DNA from: Denitrobaculum tricleocarpae | GTDB lineage: Bacteria > Pseudomonadota > Alphaproteobacteria > Kiloniellales > Kiloniellaceae | Assembly (NCBI RefSeq): GCF_007004665.1 | Contig: NZ_ML660055.1 | Location: 470,452-534,451, forward strand | Length of the DNA stretch: 64,000 nucleotides | Direction of reading: 5' to 3' | Part shown: positions 46,940 through 54,847 of the stretch, in pieces | Layout of the letters: every line of letters begins with the position of its first letter | Numbering within the stretch: the stretch's first letter is position 1 | Notes under the pieces: model-generated | Told to the model about the DNA's origin: nothing | The model's input: the letters and a program-made list of their open reading frames with translations, nothing else | Database searches by the model: none | Program-made: the position numbers and the translations under genes

Positions 46940-47305
46940 ATGGCCGAAGCAAAGGATCTCCCGGCGCTGGCACGGCAGTATGTGGAACTCTCGAACCGGC
47001 ATGATCTGGAGGCGATCGCGGAACTCTTTGAACCCGACGCCATCTATCGCTCGTCTTCGGTCGGCGTTTTCGAGGGCCGGCCGGCCATCCTGGAGATGAT
47101 GCGGGGTTTCTTCGCGAAGTTTCCCGACGTCCGGTGGGAGGTCGCTGAATACCGGGATGGAGAAGATACCAATGTGATCTTCGCTTTTGCCCTGACCGCG
47201 ACAGAAGCTTCAACTGGTGACGCCGTTTTGCGTCAGGGTGTCGAGACCCTGGCGTTCTCACCTGCCGGCCTGATCCGCGAAGTCGACGTTCAGGCCGCTG
47301 CCTGA
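46940..47305 (+). CDS. NTF2-like / SnoaL-like small protein
   Basis: A 121-residue protein of the NTF2-like cone fold: LARQYVELSNRHDLEAIAELFEPDAIYRSSSVGVFEGRPAILEMMRGFFAKFPDVRWEVAEYRDGEDTNVIFAF is typical. Members range from isomerases to scaffold proteins, so no reaction is assigned. AAAGGAG lies 7 nt before the ATG. It lies 90 bp after the RidA gene and may share its transcript. Confidence 0.75.
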   Translation: MAEAKDLPALARQYVELSNRHDLEAIAELFEPDAIYRSSSVGVFEGRPAILEMMRGFFAKFPDVRWEVAEYRDGEDTNVIFAFALTATEASTGDAVLRQGVETLAFSPAGLIREVDVQAAA

Positions 47306-47321
47306 AGCGGTCTGAGGGCAG

Positions 47322-47403
47322 CGGCATCCCGCGCCAAATCCGGCGCAGGATGCCGTAACCGCGTCATAAGCCTGCCGTTCGGATTATAAAACCGCCGGCA
47401 GGC
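47322..47403. repeat. two strong inverted repeats between convergent genes
   Basis: CGGCATCC (47322-47329) / GGATGCCG (47348-47355) with an inner GCGCC/GGCGC stem, then GCCTGCCG (47370-47377) / CGGCAGGC (47396-47403). They sit between the ends of the NTF2-like gene and the carbonic anhydrase gene, where bidirectional termination would be expected, but neither has a T run. Confidence 0.5.
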
Positions 47404-47457
47404 AAGACTGACTGACCTCACGCGATCGGCCTGTGAGGCGTTGCGTTTCAAAGCGCC

Positions 47458-48327
47458 TTACTGAGAAATTTCCGAGAGAAGGTCTTTGTTGTAGATGAGG
47501 TTTCTGACGCCGTGGGCGTAACCCTCGTCAAAGATATTATCTTCCAGCCAGGTGGCGACGGTCTGGATATTCACTTTGAGCACTTCCGGGCGGACATTCC
47601 ATGTGACCTGGAGCGGCGATCCCTTCTCGTTGTAGCTTGGACCCGTCGTTGAGCCGGCGTAGTGGACGGGCGTTCCGGTATTGTCGGGAATGTTGAGGGC
47701 CTGGTGCAACCCATCGACCATGCCGACCTCGGTCAGTTCCATAAAGTCCGCCGCGTTCTCGTCATTTACCAGAACGAAAACCTGTGCTTCGACGCGCAGC
47801 TGCGGGTTCATGATGGACTCGCTCAGGCAGGATCCCAGGGTGGGGCCCGGCGTGACCTGGGCGGTGGAATGGACGTAGTGAACTTCGATGGTGTCGCCGG
47901 GGACCAGCCCGCCGTGCTCGCCCGCGCCCACTTTCATGGCGACCGGCGCCAGTTCCGCCTCGCTCAATTCGCCGGAATACTCGAAGCCGGTGCCGTAGCC
48001 CTTGCCGTCACCGTTGCCGGCGTACTTCGTGAACTGGCCGCCCCTGTGCTCGGCGCCCTCATGGAAATGAATGTTGCAGAGGTTCATTTCGCTATAGGCC
48101 GGGGCTGCCTCGAAGGCGCGTCCGTTGGTTCCTGCGATCGAGCTGATGTCGCGCGGGGATTGCGGGCCGAAGCCGGCGCCCTTGGTTGTTTCAGCCAGCT
48201 TTTGCCGCTGTTCCGCGATGACCTCGTCCGCGACCGGGGCCTTCGAATGGCTGACAGCCATTGCAACGTTGCTCAACATAAGGATCGAGGATGCCGATGC
48301 GGCGAGCGTGAGAACCGCCTTGTTCAT
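47458..48327 (-). CDS. delta-class carbonic anhydrase (exported)
   Basis: A 289-residue protein with a signal peptide (MNKAVLTLAASASSILMLSNVAMA, cleavage after residue 24). It resembles the delta-type carbonic anhydrase family first known from diatoms: NLCNIHFHEGAEHRGGQF places His87, His89 and His94 together with Glu93, and IEVHYVHSTAQ gives His150 and His153, a histidine-rich set fit for one Zn (or Cd/Co). Cys84 and Cys167 could form a disulfide. It would convert CO2 and bicarbonate in the periplasm. The ATG at 48327 has AGGAG 8 nt upstream; the frame extends 11 codons further. Confidence 0.75.
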   Translation of the reverse strand: MNKAVLTLAASASSILMLSNVAMAVSHSKAPVADEVIAEQRQKLAETTKGAGFGPQSPRDISSIAGTNGRAFEAAPAYSEMNLCNIHFHEGAEHRGGQFTKYAGNGDGKGYGTGFEYSGELSEAELAPVAMKVGAGEHGGLVPGDTIEVHYVHSTAQVTPGPTLGSCLSESIMNPQLRVEAQVFVLVNDENAADFMELTEVGMVDGLHQALNIPDNTGTPVHYAGSTTGPSYNEKGSPLQVTWNVRPEVLKVNIQTVATWLEDNIFDEGYAHGVRNLIYNKDLLSEISQ

Positions 48328-48852
48328 GTGCTTCTCCTGAGCAGTGTTTGTTCTGCCCAAGACTTAAGGTGCCGGCCCGCTATTTCAATTGAGTATAGCG
48401 TCACTTAGAGTCGAGGAGACGCGGTATTTGATGGAATCGCCTGTCCCGGTTTCACTTACCGATGTCTCTATCTCAAGGAAATCGAGGCATCCTACAGGTA
48501 ACTGGAGCAGCGGTACGGTCGATCTGTCGAAATAGTTTACAATAAGAAATACTCCGGAATACCCCGTAACTCTCTGTTACATATTGTTATTTTTTGCTTT
48601 TTGAAGCCTTGGTGCGTGAGTGTTTTCATGAAAACTGTCGGCAAAGTTTTCAACCTGCAGGAGAAGGCTCCGGCGGGGCGTCCTAAGCCGTTGAAATCGC
48701 CTAACTCATAGAAGTGGCGTAATTCTTGCTTCCAGGCTTCCAGCTTTACCGAGCGACCTTCCGTCAAAATTCTTGCGGAGTCCAGGCCCGCGAAATGGCC
48801 GGCCGGGGGATTGAGCGCGTTGGTTTCAGTGCAAGATAAAAGGACGAATAAA
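48328..48852. other. 525-bp gap between the carbonic anhydrase and PEP-CTERM genes
   Basis: No gene is supported. It contains a structured stretch at 48539-48595: ACAATA/TATTGT around the small hairpin GTAAC-TCTCT-GTTAC and then seven T's, which could be a terminator or a leader hairpin for the PEP-CTERM gene. The rest is AT-richer than the coding regions and probably holds two divergent promoters. Confidence 0.4.
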
Positions 48853-49593
48853 ATGAACGGAAGTTTGATCCAGGGGGCTCTTATCGCTGTTGCCGGTGCC
48901 GTTTTGCTCGCGGGAACGGCCCAGGCCGCGACCATAACCGAGCTCCAGGAATTCACCATCGGAACACAAGTGAATGCACTGGGCGAGACCGGCGTGTCTC
49001 AGACATTGAATTTTGCCAAGTTCGACTCCAGCCTCGGCACTTTGACCGGCGTGCGGTTCGATATTTTGTCGCAGGCGAGCCTTTCCGGAACCTACAGCGG
49101 TACGGCCGATGCAGATGATACGGTGCTCACTGTTGACGCATCCGGTCTGGCGACCATGACAGCAGATATCACGGGTCTGCCCGGGGTGGAGCTGTCTTCA
49201 AATCCGCTAGGCGTAGTTCCGAGCGGCAGCTGCGCAACTTTCGATGGCGGTTCCTGCAGCGGCTTTATAGAAGACGACACATTCTTCGCAGGCAATTTTC
49301 TGGTCGATGATGCCGACCTTGATTTTTTCAGCGGTGCGGGAACTTTTGACGTCGAGTTGGCTGCGCTTCTGACGCTTGAGTGCAGTATTGACGGAAACGG
49401 GAGCTGTGGTTTCGGGTCTGGTCTTAACTTCGATTGGCTTGGCGAGGGGCCTTTGGCCCCCGTTGGCGACGGTGGTTTTCGCGTGACCTACAGCTTTGAC
49501 CGCGCCGTCCCCACAGTCGCGGAACCGGGAACGCTGGCCCTCTTGGGGTTGGGTCTACTGGGCTTGGCCAGTCTCCGCCGCCGCCTGTTGTAA
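48853..49593 (+). CDS. exported PEP-CTERM sorting-domain protein
   Basis: A 246-residue secreted protein: signal peptide (MNGSLIQGALIAVAGAVLLAGTAQA), a beta-rich middle (choice-of-anchor-like; LNFAKFDSSLGTLTGVRFDILSQASLSGTYSG), and the C-terminal sorting signal VAEPGTLALLGLGLLGLASLRRR: a P-E-P-like VAEP, a hydrophobic helix and an arginine cluster. Four Cys lie in the central part (SCATFDGGSC, ECSIDGNGSC). Exosortase/EpsH, which processes such proteins, is not in the window. AAAAGGA lies about 9 nt before the ATG. Function is unknown; extracellular matrix or polysaccharide association is the family idea. Confidence 0.88.
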   Translation: MNGSLIQGALIAVAGAVLLAGTAQAATITELQEFTIGTQVNALGETGVSQTLNFAKFDSSLGTLTGVRFDILSQASLSGTYSGTADADDTVLTVDASGLATMTADITGLPGVELSSNPLGVVPSGSCATFDGGSCSGFIEDDTFFAGNFLVDDADLDFFSGAGTFDVELAALLTLECSIDGNGSCGFGSGLNFDWLGEGPLAPVGDGGFRVTYSFDRAVPTVAEPGTLALLGLGLLGLASLRRRLL

Positions 49594-49651
49594 GCCATTT
49601 GAGATAGAGCGAGTAATTAGAGCACGTTCCGGCAGAGAGCGGGGATTTGGG

Positions 49652-50461
49652 TCAGGCCGGTTTGTCATCCCGCACTGGTGAGGGAATGCCGATCACGTTG
49701 TAGCCGGCGTCCACATGGTGAATTTCGCCGGTGACGCCGGAGGAGAGATCCGACAGCAGGTAGAGCCCGGCGGAGCCGACTTCCTCAAGCAGGATGTTGC
49801 GCTTCAGGGGCGCGTTGTCGCGGTTAAAGCGGAAGGTGTGGCGTGCATCCGCGATGGCCGAGCCGGCGAGGGTCCGCATCGGTCCGGCCGAGATGGCGTT
49901 GACCCGGATCTTCTGGGGACCGAGGTCCGCGGCCAGATAACGGACGCTGGCTTCCAGAGCCGCTTTCGCAACGCCCATGACGTTGTAGTTGGGTGTGACC
50001 CGCTCAGCACCCAGGTACGACAGGGTGAGCAGGCTGCCGCCGTCGGTCATCATCTCCGCGGCATGCTGGGCGATGGCGGTGAAGGAGTGACAGGAAATCG
50101 ACATGGTGCGCCGGAAATTTTCCCGCGTGGTGTCGAGATAGCGGCCTTTAAGCTCTTCCTTGTCGGAATAGGCGATGGCGTGGACGACAAAGTCGAGACT
50201 GCCCCAGGCGTTTTTCAGGGAGCTGAAGACCTGCGCGACATCGGCTTCGTTCTCCACATCGCAAGGCAGCAACAGGTTTGATCCGACCGATTCGGCCAGG
50301 GGGCCGACGCGCCGGTGAAAGGCTTCACCCTGATAAGTGAAGGCAAGGCTTGCGCCATGGCTGTGGAGTGATTTTGCAATGCCCCAGGCGATCGAATGAT
50401 CGTTGGCGACCCCCATCACGAGACCACGCTTGCCCGCCATTAATGATGACTTGGCCGTCAC
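49652..50461 (-). CDS. fabI: enoyl-[acyl-carrier-protein] reductase (NADH) FabI
   Basis: Last step of the fatty-acid elongation cycle. The 269-residue SDR-like protein has the FabI glycine-rich start (GKRGLVMGVANDHSIAWGIAKSL), NLLLPCDV, and the Y-x6-K pair Tyr159-Lys166 (YNVMGVAK). The start is a GTG with AAGGAAG upstream; an ATG seven codons later is possible. It follows fabB by 111 bp in the leftward fabA-fabB-fabI unit. Confidence 0.96.
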   Translation of the reverse strand: MTAKSSLMAGKRGLVMGVANDHSIAWGIAKSLHSHGASLAFTYQGEAFHRRVGPLAESVGSNLLLPCDVENEADVAQVFSSLKNAWGSLDFVVHAIAYSDKEELKGRYLDTTRENFRRTMSISCHSFTAIAQHAAEMMTDGGSLLTLSYLGAERVTPNYNVMGVAKAALEASVRYLAADLGPQKIRVNAISAGPMRTLAGSAIADARHTFRFNRDNAPLKRNILLEEVGSAGLYLLSDLSSGVTGEIHHVDAGYNVIGIPSPVRDDKPA

Positions 50462-50572
50462 GTTTTATCTTCCTTAATTTGTCTCACATCTCACCTTGTG
50501 CGGCTTTCACCGTAACGGGGTGCGACGTGATCCTTGCTACCCGAAAAAAATCTGCTCGCCGTTGGCCGGGAG

Positions 50573-51793
50573 TCAGTCGCTATAACGTTGGAATGCCAGC
50601 GAGGCGTTGGTGCCGCCAAAACCGAAGCTGTTGGACATGACGCAGTTGATTTGCTTGCTCTCATCAAGTTCCCGCACGATGGGAAACCCTTCCGCGCCCG
50701 GATCGAGATTTTCGATATTGGCCGAGGCGCAGAGGAAGTTATTGTCCATCATCAGCAGGGAGTAGATGATTTCATGCACGCCGGTCGCCCCCTGGGAGTG
50801 ACCGGTCAGGGATTTTGTCGAGGAGACCATGGGCATGTCGGCGCCGAAGACCTCGCGGATGGAGTCCAGTTCGATGATGTCACCGACCGGCGTCGAGGTG
50901 CCGTGGGCATTGATGTAGTCGACCGGCGTATTGCCCAGGTTGGCCATGGCCAGCTTCATGCAGCGCATGCCGCCCTCGCCCGAGGGTGCCACCATATCCA
51001 CGCCATCCGAAGTGGCGCCGTAACCGACCACTTCGCCGTAAATCTTGGCGCCACGCGCCTTGGCGTGCTCCAGCTCTTCCAGGACGACCACGCCGCCACC
51101 CCCGGAGATCACGAAACCGTCCCGGTCCGCATCATAGGCGCGTGACGCGCGCTCGGGGGTGTCGTTGTATTTGCTCGAGAGGGCACCCATGGCATCGAAG
51201 AGGACCGTCAGGCTCCAGTGCAGTTCCTCGCCGCCGCCGGCGAAGACAATGTCCTGTTTGCCCATCTGGATCAGTTCGGCGCCGTTGCCCACGCAGTGCG
51301 CCGAGGTCGAGCAGGCCGAGGAGATGGAATAGGACAGTCCCTTGATCTTATAGGCTGTCGAGAGGTTTGCCGAGTTGGTGCTCGACATGCAGCGCGGCAC
51401 CATATAGGGGCCGATGCGCTTCGGCCCCTTCTCGCGTGTGATGTCCGCCGCCGCGACCTGGTTCGAGGTCGAGGGGCCGCCGGATCCCATGACCAGGCCG
51501 GTGCGCTCGTGCGAAATCTCCGCCTCGCTCAGGCCCGCGTCCGCGATGGCTTCCTGCATGGCCACGTAGTTGTAGGCCGAGCCGTCGCCCATGAAGCGAC
51601 GGACCTTGCGGTCGATCATGGAATCTAGGTCGATATTGATCGAACCGTGAATGTGCGAACGGAAGCCCATTTCGGCGTAGGTCTCGCAGAACTCGACACC
51701 CGAGCGGCCCTCGCGCAGGGACCGTGTGACTTCCTGTTTGTTATTGCCGATGCTGGAAACGATGCCCAGCCCGGTGACGACGACTCGTCGCAT
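50573..51793 (-). CDS. fabB: 3-oxoacyl-[acyl-carrier-protein] synthase I (FabB type)
   Basis: Condensing enzyme for unsaturated fatty-acid elongation. The 406 residues include catalytic Cys161 ([19 protein letters not shown]) and the two His motifs [11 protein letters not shown] and [15 protein letters not shown], with the Lys of the second, and the final [14 protein letters not shown]. FabB rather than FabF is favoured by the fabA neighbour and the [15 protein letters not shown] type of loop. The ATG at 51793 begins [14 protein letters not shown]; the frame extends 9 codons upstream. Confidence 0.93.
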   Translation of the reverse strand: MRRVVVTGLGIVSSIGNNKQEVTRSLREGRSGVEFCETYAEMGFRSHIHGSINIDLDSMIDRKVRRFMGDGSAYNYVAMQEAIADAGLSEAEISHERTGLVMGSGGPSTSNQVAAADITREKGPKRIGPYMVPRCMSSTNSANLSTAYKIKGLSYSISSACSTSAHCVGNGAELIQMGKQDIVFAGGGEELHWSLTVLFDAMGALSSKYNDTPERASRAYDADRDGFVISGGGGVVVLEELEHAKARGAKIYGEVVGYGATSDGVDMVAPSGEGGMRCMKLAMANLGNTPVDYINAHGTSTPVGDIIELDSIREVFGADMPMVSSTKSLTGHSQGATGVHEIIYSLLMMDNNFLCASANIENLDPGAEGFPIVRELDESKQINCVMSNSFGFGGTNASLAFQRYSD

Positions 51794-51836
51794 GATCTGC
51801 CTCTCAGAAGCCGATATCAAATATTCAGCTGTGCTT

Positions 51837-52355
51837 TTACGCCGGTGCTTCGGTCGTGAAAAGGCCGACGCGCAGGTCTTTTACCTCGCAGGCATTTTCA
51901 CCGTCGACCTTCACAATCCCGTCAGCGACACCCATCACCAGTTTCCGCATGATGACGCGTCTCAGGTTTATATGGTACGTGACTTTCTTCGCGGTAGGCA
52001 AAATCATGCTTCTCATTCTGACTTCGCCGACACCCAGCGCGCGGCCACGGCCCGGCGCGCCCTTCCAGCCAAGGAAAAAGCCGACCAGCTGCCACAGCGC
52101 ATCCAGCCCCAGACAACCGGGCATGACCGGATCGCCCTCGAAGTGGCACTTGAAGAACCAGAGGTCCGGTTTGATGTCGAACTCGGCGGTGATTTCGCCC
52201 TTGTCGAATTCCCCGCCCTCATCGGTGATGTTGGTGATGCGGTCGAACATCAGCATCGGCGGCATCGGCAGCTGCGCGTTTCCGGGCCCAAAGAGTTCGC
52301 CCTGGGCGCACTTGATGAGATCTTCGTATGAGAAGCTATGTGGTCGTTCGGTCAA
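51837..52355 (-). CDS. fabA: 3-hydroxydecanoyl-[acyl-carrier-protein] dehydratase FabA
   Basis: Dehydratase/isomerase that introduces the cis double bond at C10. The 172 residues match the family length. His71 ([12 protein letters not shown]) and Asp85 (LDALWQL) are the active-site pair. [32 protein letters not shown] is the usual start, so the TTG at 52355 is the best initiator, with GAGG 5 nt upstream. The frame continues upstream into the inverted-repeat element, which is not part of the protein. Divergent from irr across a 645-bp gap. Confidence 0.93.
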   Translation of the reverse strand: MTERPHSFSYEDLIKCAQGELFGPGNAQLPMPPMLMFDRITNITDEGGEFDKGEITAEFDIKPDLWFFKCHFEGDPVMPGCLGLDALWQLVGFFLGWKGAPGRGRALGVGEVRMRSMILPTAKKVTYHINLRRVIMRKLVMGVADGIVKVDGENACEVKDLRVGLFTTEAPA

Positions 52356-52377
52356 AGGCCTCAATCCAACAAATTTT

Positions 52378-52640
52378 GTGTGGTGATCTTGGAATTCGTG
52401 TCGTTCATGATCGCTTTTGCGGTTCTCTGAGCAGGAAGCGTCGCGCGGGCGATGCCGAAGCATCGGCGAGCGGCGGTGATGCCCTTCAGAGAGCCGCAAA
52501 AGCGACCGTTCCGGCGTCTTTGCAAGTCACGCGGAGTCGTTGCGAGAGCTTTGTGATGCTCCACATCACCGCAGCCCCCGCGCCTAACCGCATAACAGGC
52601 AAAGACGTCATAAATGATACGAATTCCAAGATCACCACAC
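52378..52640. repeat. 263-bp nested inverted-repeat element (three-way-junction fold)
   Basis: The ends GTGTGGTGATCTTGGAATTC are repeated in inverse at 52378-52409 and 52609-52640 (22 identical, then 3 differences). Inside are two further arms: TCGCTTTTGCGG..TCTCTGA at 52411-52430 with 52486-52505 (one difference), topped by CGATGC-CGAA-GCATCG (52450-52465); and CGTCTTTGC at 52515-52523 with 52599-52607, topped by GTGATG/CATCAC (52553-52569). The two inner arms lie one after the other inside the outer one, with almost no unpaired bases between. It starts 23 bp upstream of fabA. It may be a MITE-like element or a structured RNA. Confidence 0.8.
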
Positions 52641-53000
52641 TAGTACTTTAAGTAAACACTCAGGGCCACATCCTCTCTCAAGGACGCGGTTAACACTGGG
52701 CCCCGAACGCGAGTCCTGCCGGAGACCGAGAGCTCGTTCCCGAAGGTTCCCCCGAAGTCGCGGCGCAAACTATAGCACAGCGCATTAACAGAAAAACCAT
52801 AGCAAACTCAAGGCCCCAATGAAAAACGCAAAAAGACGTGAACAGCTGCTTCCGGGGAGGCATCTAAGGATGGTTAAGAAGCGATCAAGAGCCTGTTTCC
52901 GCAAAGCATTTTACCTGCAGCTTATACTCATTCCAAAAAAATGGGCAGCGGACTGTTCTAAATCCTTTTATTCTACAAATAAGTCGCTATATTGGAGAAC
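52641..53000. promoter_or_regulatory. upstream region of irr
   Basis: An AT-rich 360-bp stretch without a supported gene; a 61-codon frame in it is not convincing. TTCTAAA (52956-52962) and TTCTACA (52971-52977), 15 bp apart as direct repeats, resemble half-sites of the Irr iron control element, so irr may regulate itself. The promoter itself is not clear. Confidence 0.35.
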
Positions 53001-53423
53001 ATGACCACGAAACGCTCTTATAGTGTCCTGATCGATCAGCTCAAGGATGCCGGCCTGCGGCCGACGCGGCAGCGTCTGGCGTTGGCTAAGCTGTTGTTCG
53101 AAGGCGGCAACCACCACTTCACGGCGGAGCAACTGCATGCCAAGGCCATGGATGCCGAGGTGCGCGTTTCGCTGGCAACTGTCTACAACACGCTTCATCA
53201 GTTCAATGATGCCGGACTGCTGCGCGAAGTCGTGGTTGAGGCGGGCCGTTCCTACTTCGACACCAACATGGACGACCATCATCACTTCTATGTCGAGGGC
53301 TCCGGTGAGCTGCGCGATGTGGACCGGGATGACGTGGTGCTCTCGACCCTGCCGAGTGCCCCTGAGGGCATGAAGGTTTCACGGGTCGATGTGATCATTC
53401 GCCTGGATGATGCGAAGGATTAG
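53001..53423 (+). CDS. irr: Irr, iron response regulator (Fur superfamily)
   Basis: Heme-responsive global iron regulator of alphaproteobacteria, 140 residues. The winged helix (LKDAGLRPTRQRLALAKLLF, then VSLATVYNTLHQFNDAGLLREV) is followed by the Irr-specific HHH motif at His93-His95 (DDHHHFYVEG), involved in heme/metal binding. The N-terminal heme-regulatory GCPWHD motif of Bradyrhizobium Irr is absent, as in most species. Being next to fabA-fabB-fabI is characteristic of irr. The start is the ATG at 53001 (GGAG 4 nt upstream), not the TTG three codons before. Confidence 0.92.
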   Translation: MTTKRSYSVLIDQLKDAGLRPTRQRLALAKLLFEGGNHHFTAEQLHAKAMDAEVRVSLATVYNTLHQFNDAGLLREVVVEAGRSYFDTNMDDHHHFYVEGSGELRDVDRDDVVLSTLPSAPEGMKVSRVDVIIRLDDAKD

Positions 53424-53469
53424 CATTTATATCCCCGAGCAGACTTGCTCTTCCATTTAAGGTTAGAGA

Positions 53470-53509
53470 CTGATTCACGCTTTTCATTTACGCAATGAAA
53501 AGCGATCAG
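53470..53509 (+). repeat. bulged hairpin repeat, copy 1
   Basis: A 40-bp unit: outer stem CTGAT/ATCAG, a 3-nt TCA bulge on the 5' side, inner 11-bp stem CGCTTTTCATT/AATGAAAAGCG, and loop TACGC. It lies 47 bp after irr. It differs from copy 2 by one loop base. Confidence 0.85.
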
Positions 53510-53519
53510 ACCTTGGAGT

Positions 53520-53559
53520 ACGATCGTTCTTGACGCTTTCGGTCAGGAACGTGAATCGT
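53520..53559 (-). repeat. bulged hairpin repeat, inverted diverged copy
   Basis: In reverse complement this reads outer ACGAT/ATCGT, TCA bulge, inner CGTTCCTGAC/GTCAAGAACG (one wobble), loop of 7. The design equals that of copies 1 and 2 though the stem bases differ, with pairing kept, so it looks like a related unit in the opposite orientation. Confidence 0.65.
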
Positions 53560-53582
53560 CCTCCACCTATTTCATAAAAAGG

Positions 53583-53622
53583 CTGATTCACGCTTTTCAT
53601 TTACGTAATGAAAAGCGATCAG
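53583..53622 (+). repeat. bulged hairpin repeat, copy 2
   Basis: 39 of 40 bases equal copy 1; the loop reads TACGT instead of TACGC. It lies 22 bp before the ICE-like site of the rubrerythrin promoter. Confidence 0.85.
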
Positions 53623-53643
53623 ACTCTATCGGATATAAATTTT

Positions 53644-53693
53644 TCTAGAACCATTCTAATCGAATTGACAGGACCGCGTTAAGGTCGTATTAA
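53644..53693 (+). promoter_or_regulatory. ICE-like Irr site plus sigma-70 promoter for rubrerythrin
   Basis: TCTAGAACCATTCTAAT (53644-53660) matches the alphaproteobacterial iron control element TTTAGAA-N3-TTCTAAA at 12 of 14 defined positions, including the perfect TAGAA-N3-TTCTA core. Four bases downstream is TTGACA (53665-53670), and 17 bp later TATTAA (53688-53693), a strong -35/-10 pair. Transcription would start near 53700, giving a leader of about 240 nt. An inverted repeat GCTGATCG/CGATCAGC (53705-53746) begins it. Confidence 0.6.
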
Positions 53694-53939
53694 CCCTAGC
53701 AGAGGCTGATCGTTGACCTTGGGTTCGAGGATAAACGGCGATCAGCTTTACGTTGAGATGGGATAGGGTTCGATTGCGGTCAAGGGTTTGTCTCAGAGTT
53801 GGATGAGACCGGCTGCGCTAGATCAGATCACCTTGAGATGGAATCGCCAGCGGCGATCTATCAATCTTGTGGCTCCGTTCTGGTGCTGAACTTTGTCCCT
53901 CTTGCGTGTTTTGGCCCGCATTCTGAGAGGGAGAATACA

Positions 53940-54353
53940 ATGTCGCTGAAGGGTTCAAAAACCGAAGGCAATCTTAAAGACGCTTTCGCCGGTGAAAGCC
54001 AGGCAAACCGCCGTTATCTCTATTTCGCTCAAAAAGCCGACGTCGAAGGTTACAACGACGTTGCATCCGTGTTCCGCTCCACCGCCGAAGGCGAGACCGG
54101 ACACGCGCACGGTCATCTGCAGTTCCTTGAGGAAGTGGGTGATCCTGCAACCGGTGAGCCGATCGGTGACACCTCCTTGAACCTGAAAGCGGCGATCGCC
54201 GGCGAGACCCACGAGTACACCGACATGTACCCGGGGATGGCCCGCACCGCGCGCGAGGAAGGTTTCGACGAGATCGCAGACTGGTTCGAAACGCTCGCGA
54301 AAGCCGAGAAGAGCCACGCCGGCCGCTTCCAGAAAGCGCTCGACACGATGTAA
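53940..54353 (+). CDS. rubrerythrin-type diiron peroxidase (no rubredoxin domain)
   Basis: A 137-residue ferritin-like four-helix protein that would reduce hydrogen peroxide with a diiron centre. The ligand pattern is present: Glu19 ([12 protein letters not shown]), Glu52 with His55 ([10 protein letters not shown]), Glu89 and Glu92 ([11 protein letters not shown]), and Glu123 with His126 ([10 protein letters not shown]). The C-terminal rubredoxin-like domain with C-x2-C pairs is missing, so electrons must come from another protein; the Fe-S protein gene downstream is a candidate. The ATG at 53940 has GAGAGGGAG upstream; the long frame upstream is not protein-like. Confidence 0.92.
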   Translation: MSLKGSKTEGNLKDAFAGESQANRRYLYFAQKADVEGYNDVASVFRSTAEGETGHAHGHLQFLEEVGDPATGEPIGDTSLNLKAAIAGETHEYTDMYPGMARTAREEGFDEIADWFETLAKAEKSHAGRFQKALDTM

Positions 54354-54847
54354 GGCAGACGAGGTCAGGTAGCCGCAGGTTTGTCCGGTGAGAGAGCCCT
54401 TCCGGGCCACTCTCCCGGACCTCTGCGATAGCCGGGCCATGTGTGTCATGCTTTTCCCGACAGATAAAACTTGCCCGACGGCGGAGTGGCGCCGGTCGTG
54501 ACGTAAGGCTGTCTGGGAGGGCTGTGCATCGGTGGTTACCGCCGCCTTGTGCTTCCTGCACGGCGCGGCGGTTCTCCGCTGACCCAAATCCAATCGCGCT
54601 GATCCATGCTCCGCCGGCGCTTCGTGCAACGAGGCTGACGGAGCGCAGGTCATTCTGTTGGCGATGTTTTCGATCGGAGCGCCGTGCCTGCAGGGACGGT
54701 TCATCGGATGGATCTGTTGCCCGCAGTGCGGACGGGTCGCGGACGGGTCGAGGGCGGACCGGGTGGTGACAGCATCGCGCGCGGCGATCTGCCGTGCTGG
54801 CAAAACGGCCCGGTCTGTTGGATGTAGAGTGCTGAGAGGGGAACGTC
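54354..54847. other. 494-bp gap with a 38-bp hairpin
   Basis: No gene is supported. GTCCGG (54383-54388) / CCGGAC (54415-54420) encloses GAGAG/CTCTC and GCCC/GGGC around a TTCC loop, 30 nt after the rubrerythrin stop. It has no T run, so it may be a transcript-stabilising or attenuating hairpin between the rubrerythrin and Fe-S genes. The remainder is GC-rich without visible signals. Confidence 0.45.

Noticed and set aside
52328..52651. Open frames on both strands through the fabA-irr repeat element, sharing the peptide NDTNSKITT
   Set aside because: The shared peptide is a by-product of the inverted repeat being read from both ends; no other protein character.
52819..53004. A 61-codon frame just before irr
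   Set aside because: AT-rich promoter-like sequence, no clear ribosome site, and an overlap with the irr start.
53470..53622. CRISPR-like direct repeats
   Set aside because: Only two direct copies, with a strong internal hairpin and a 73-bp interval holding another hairpin; no cas genes or spacer array.
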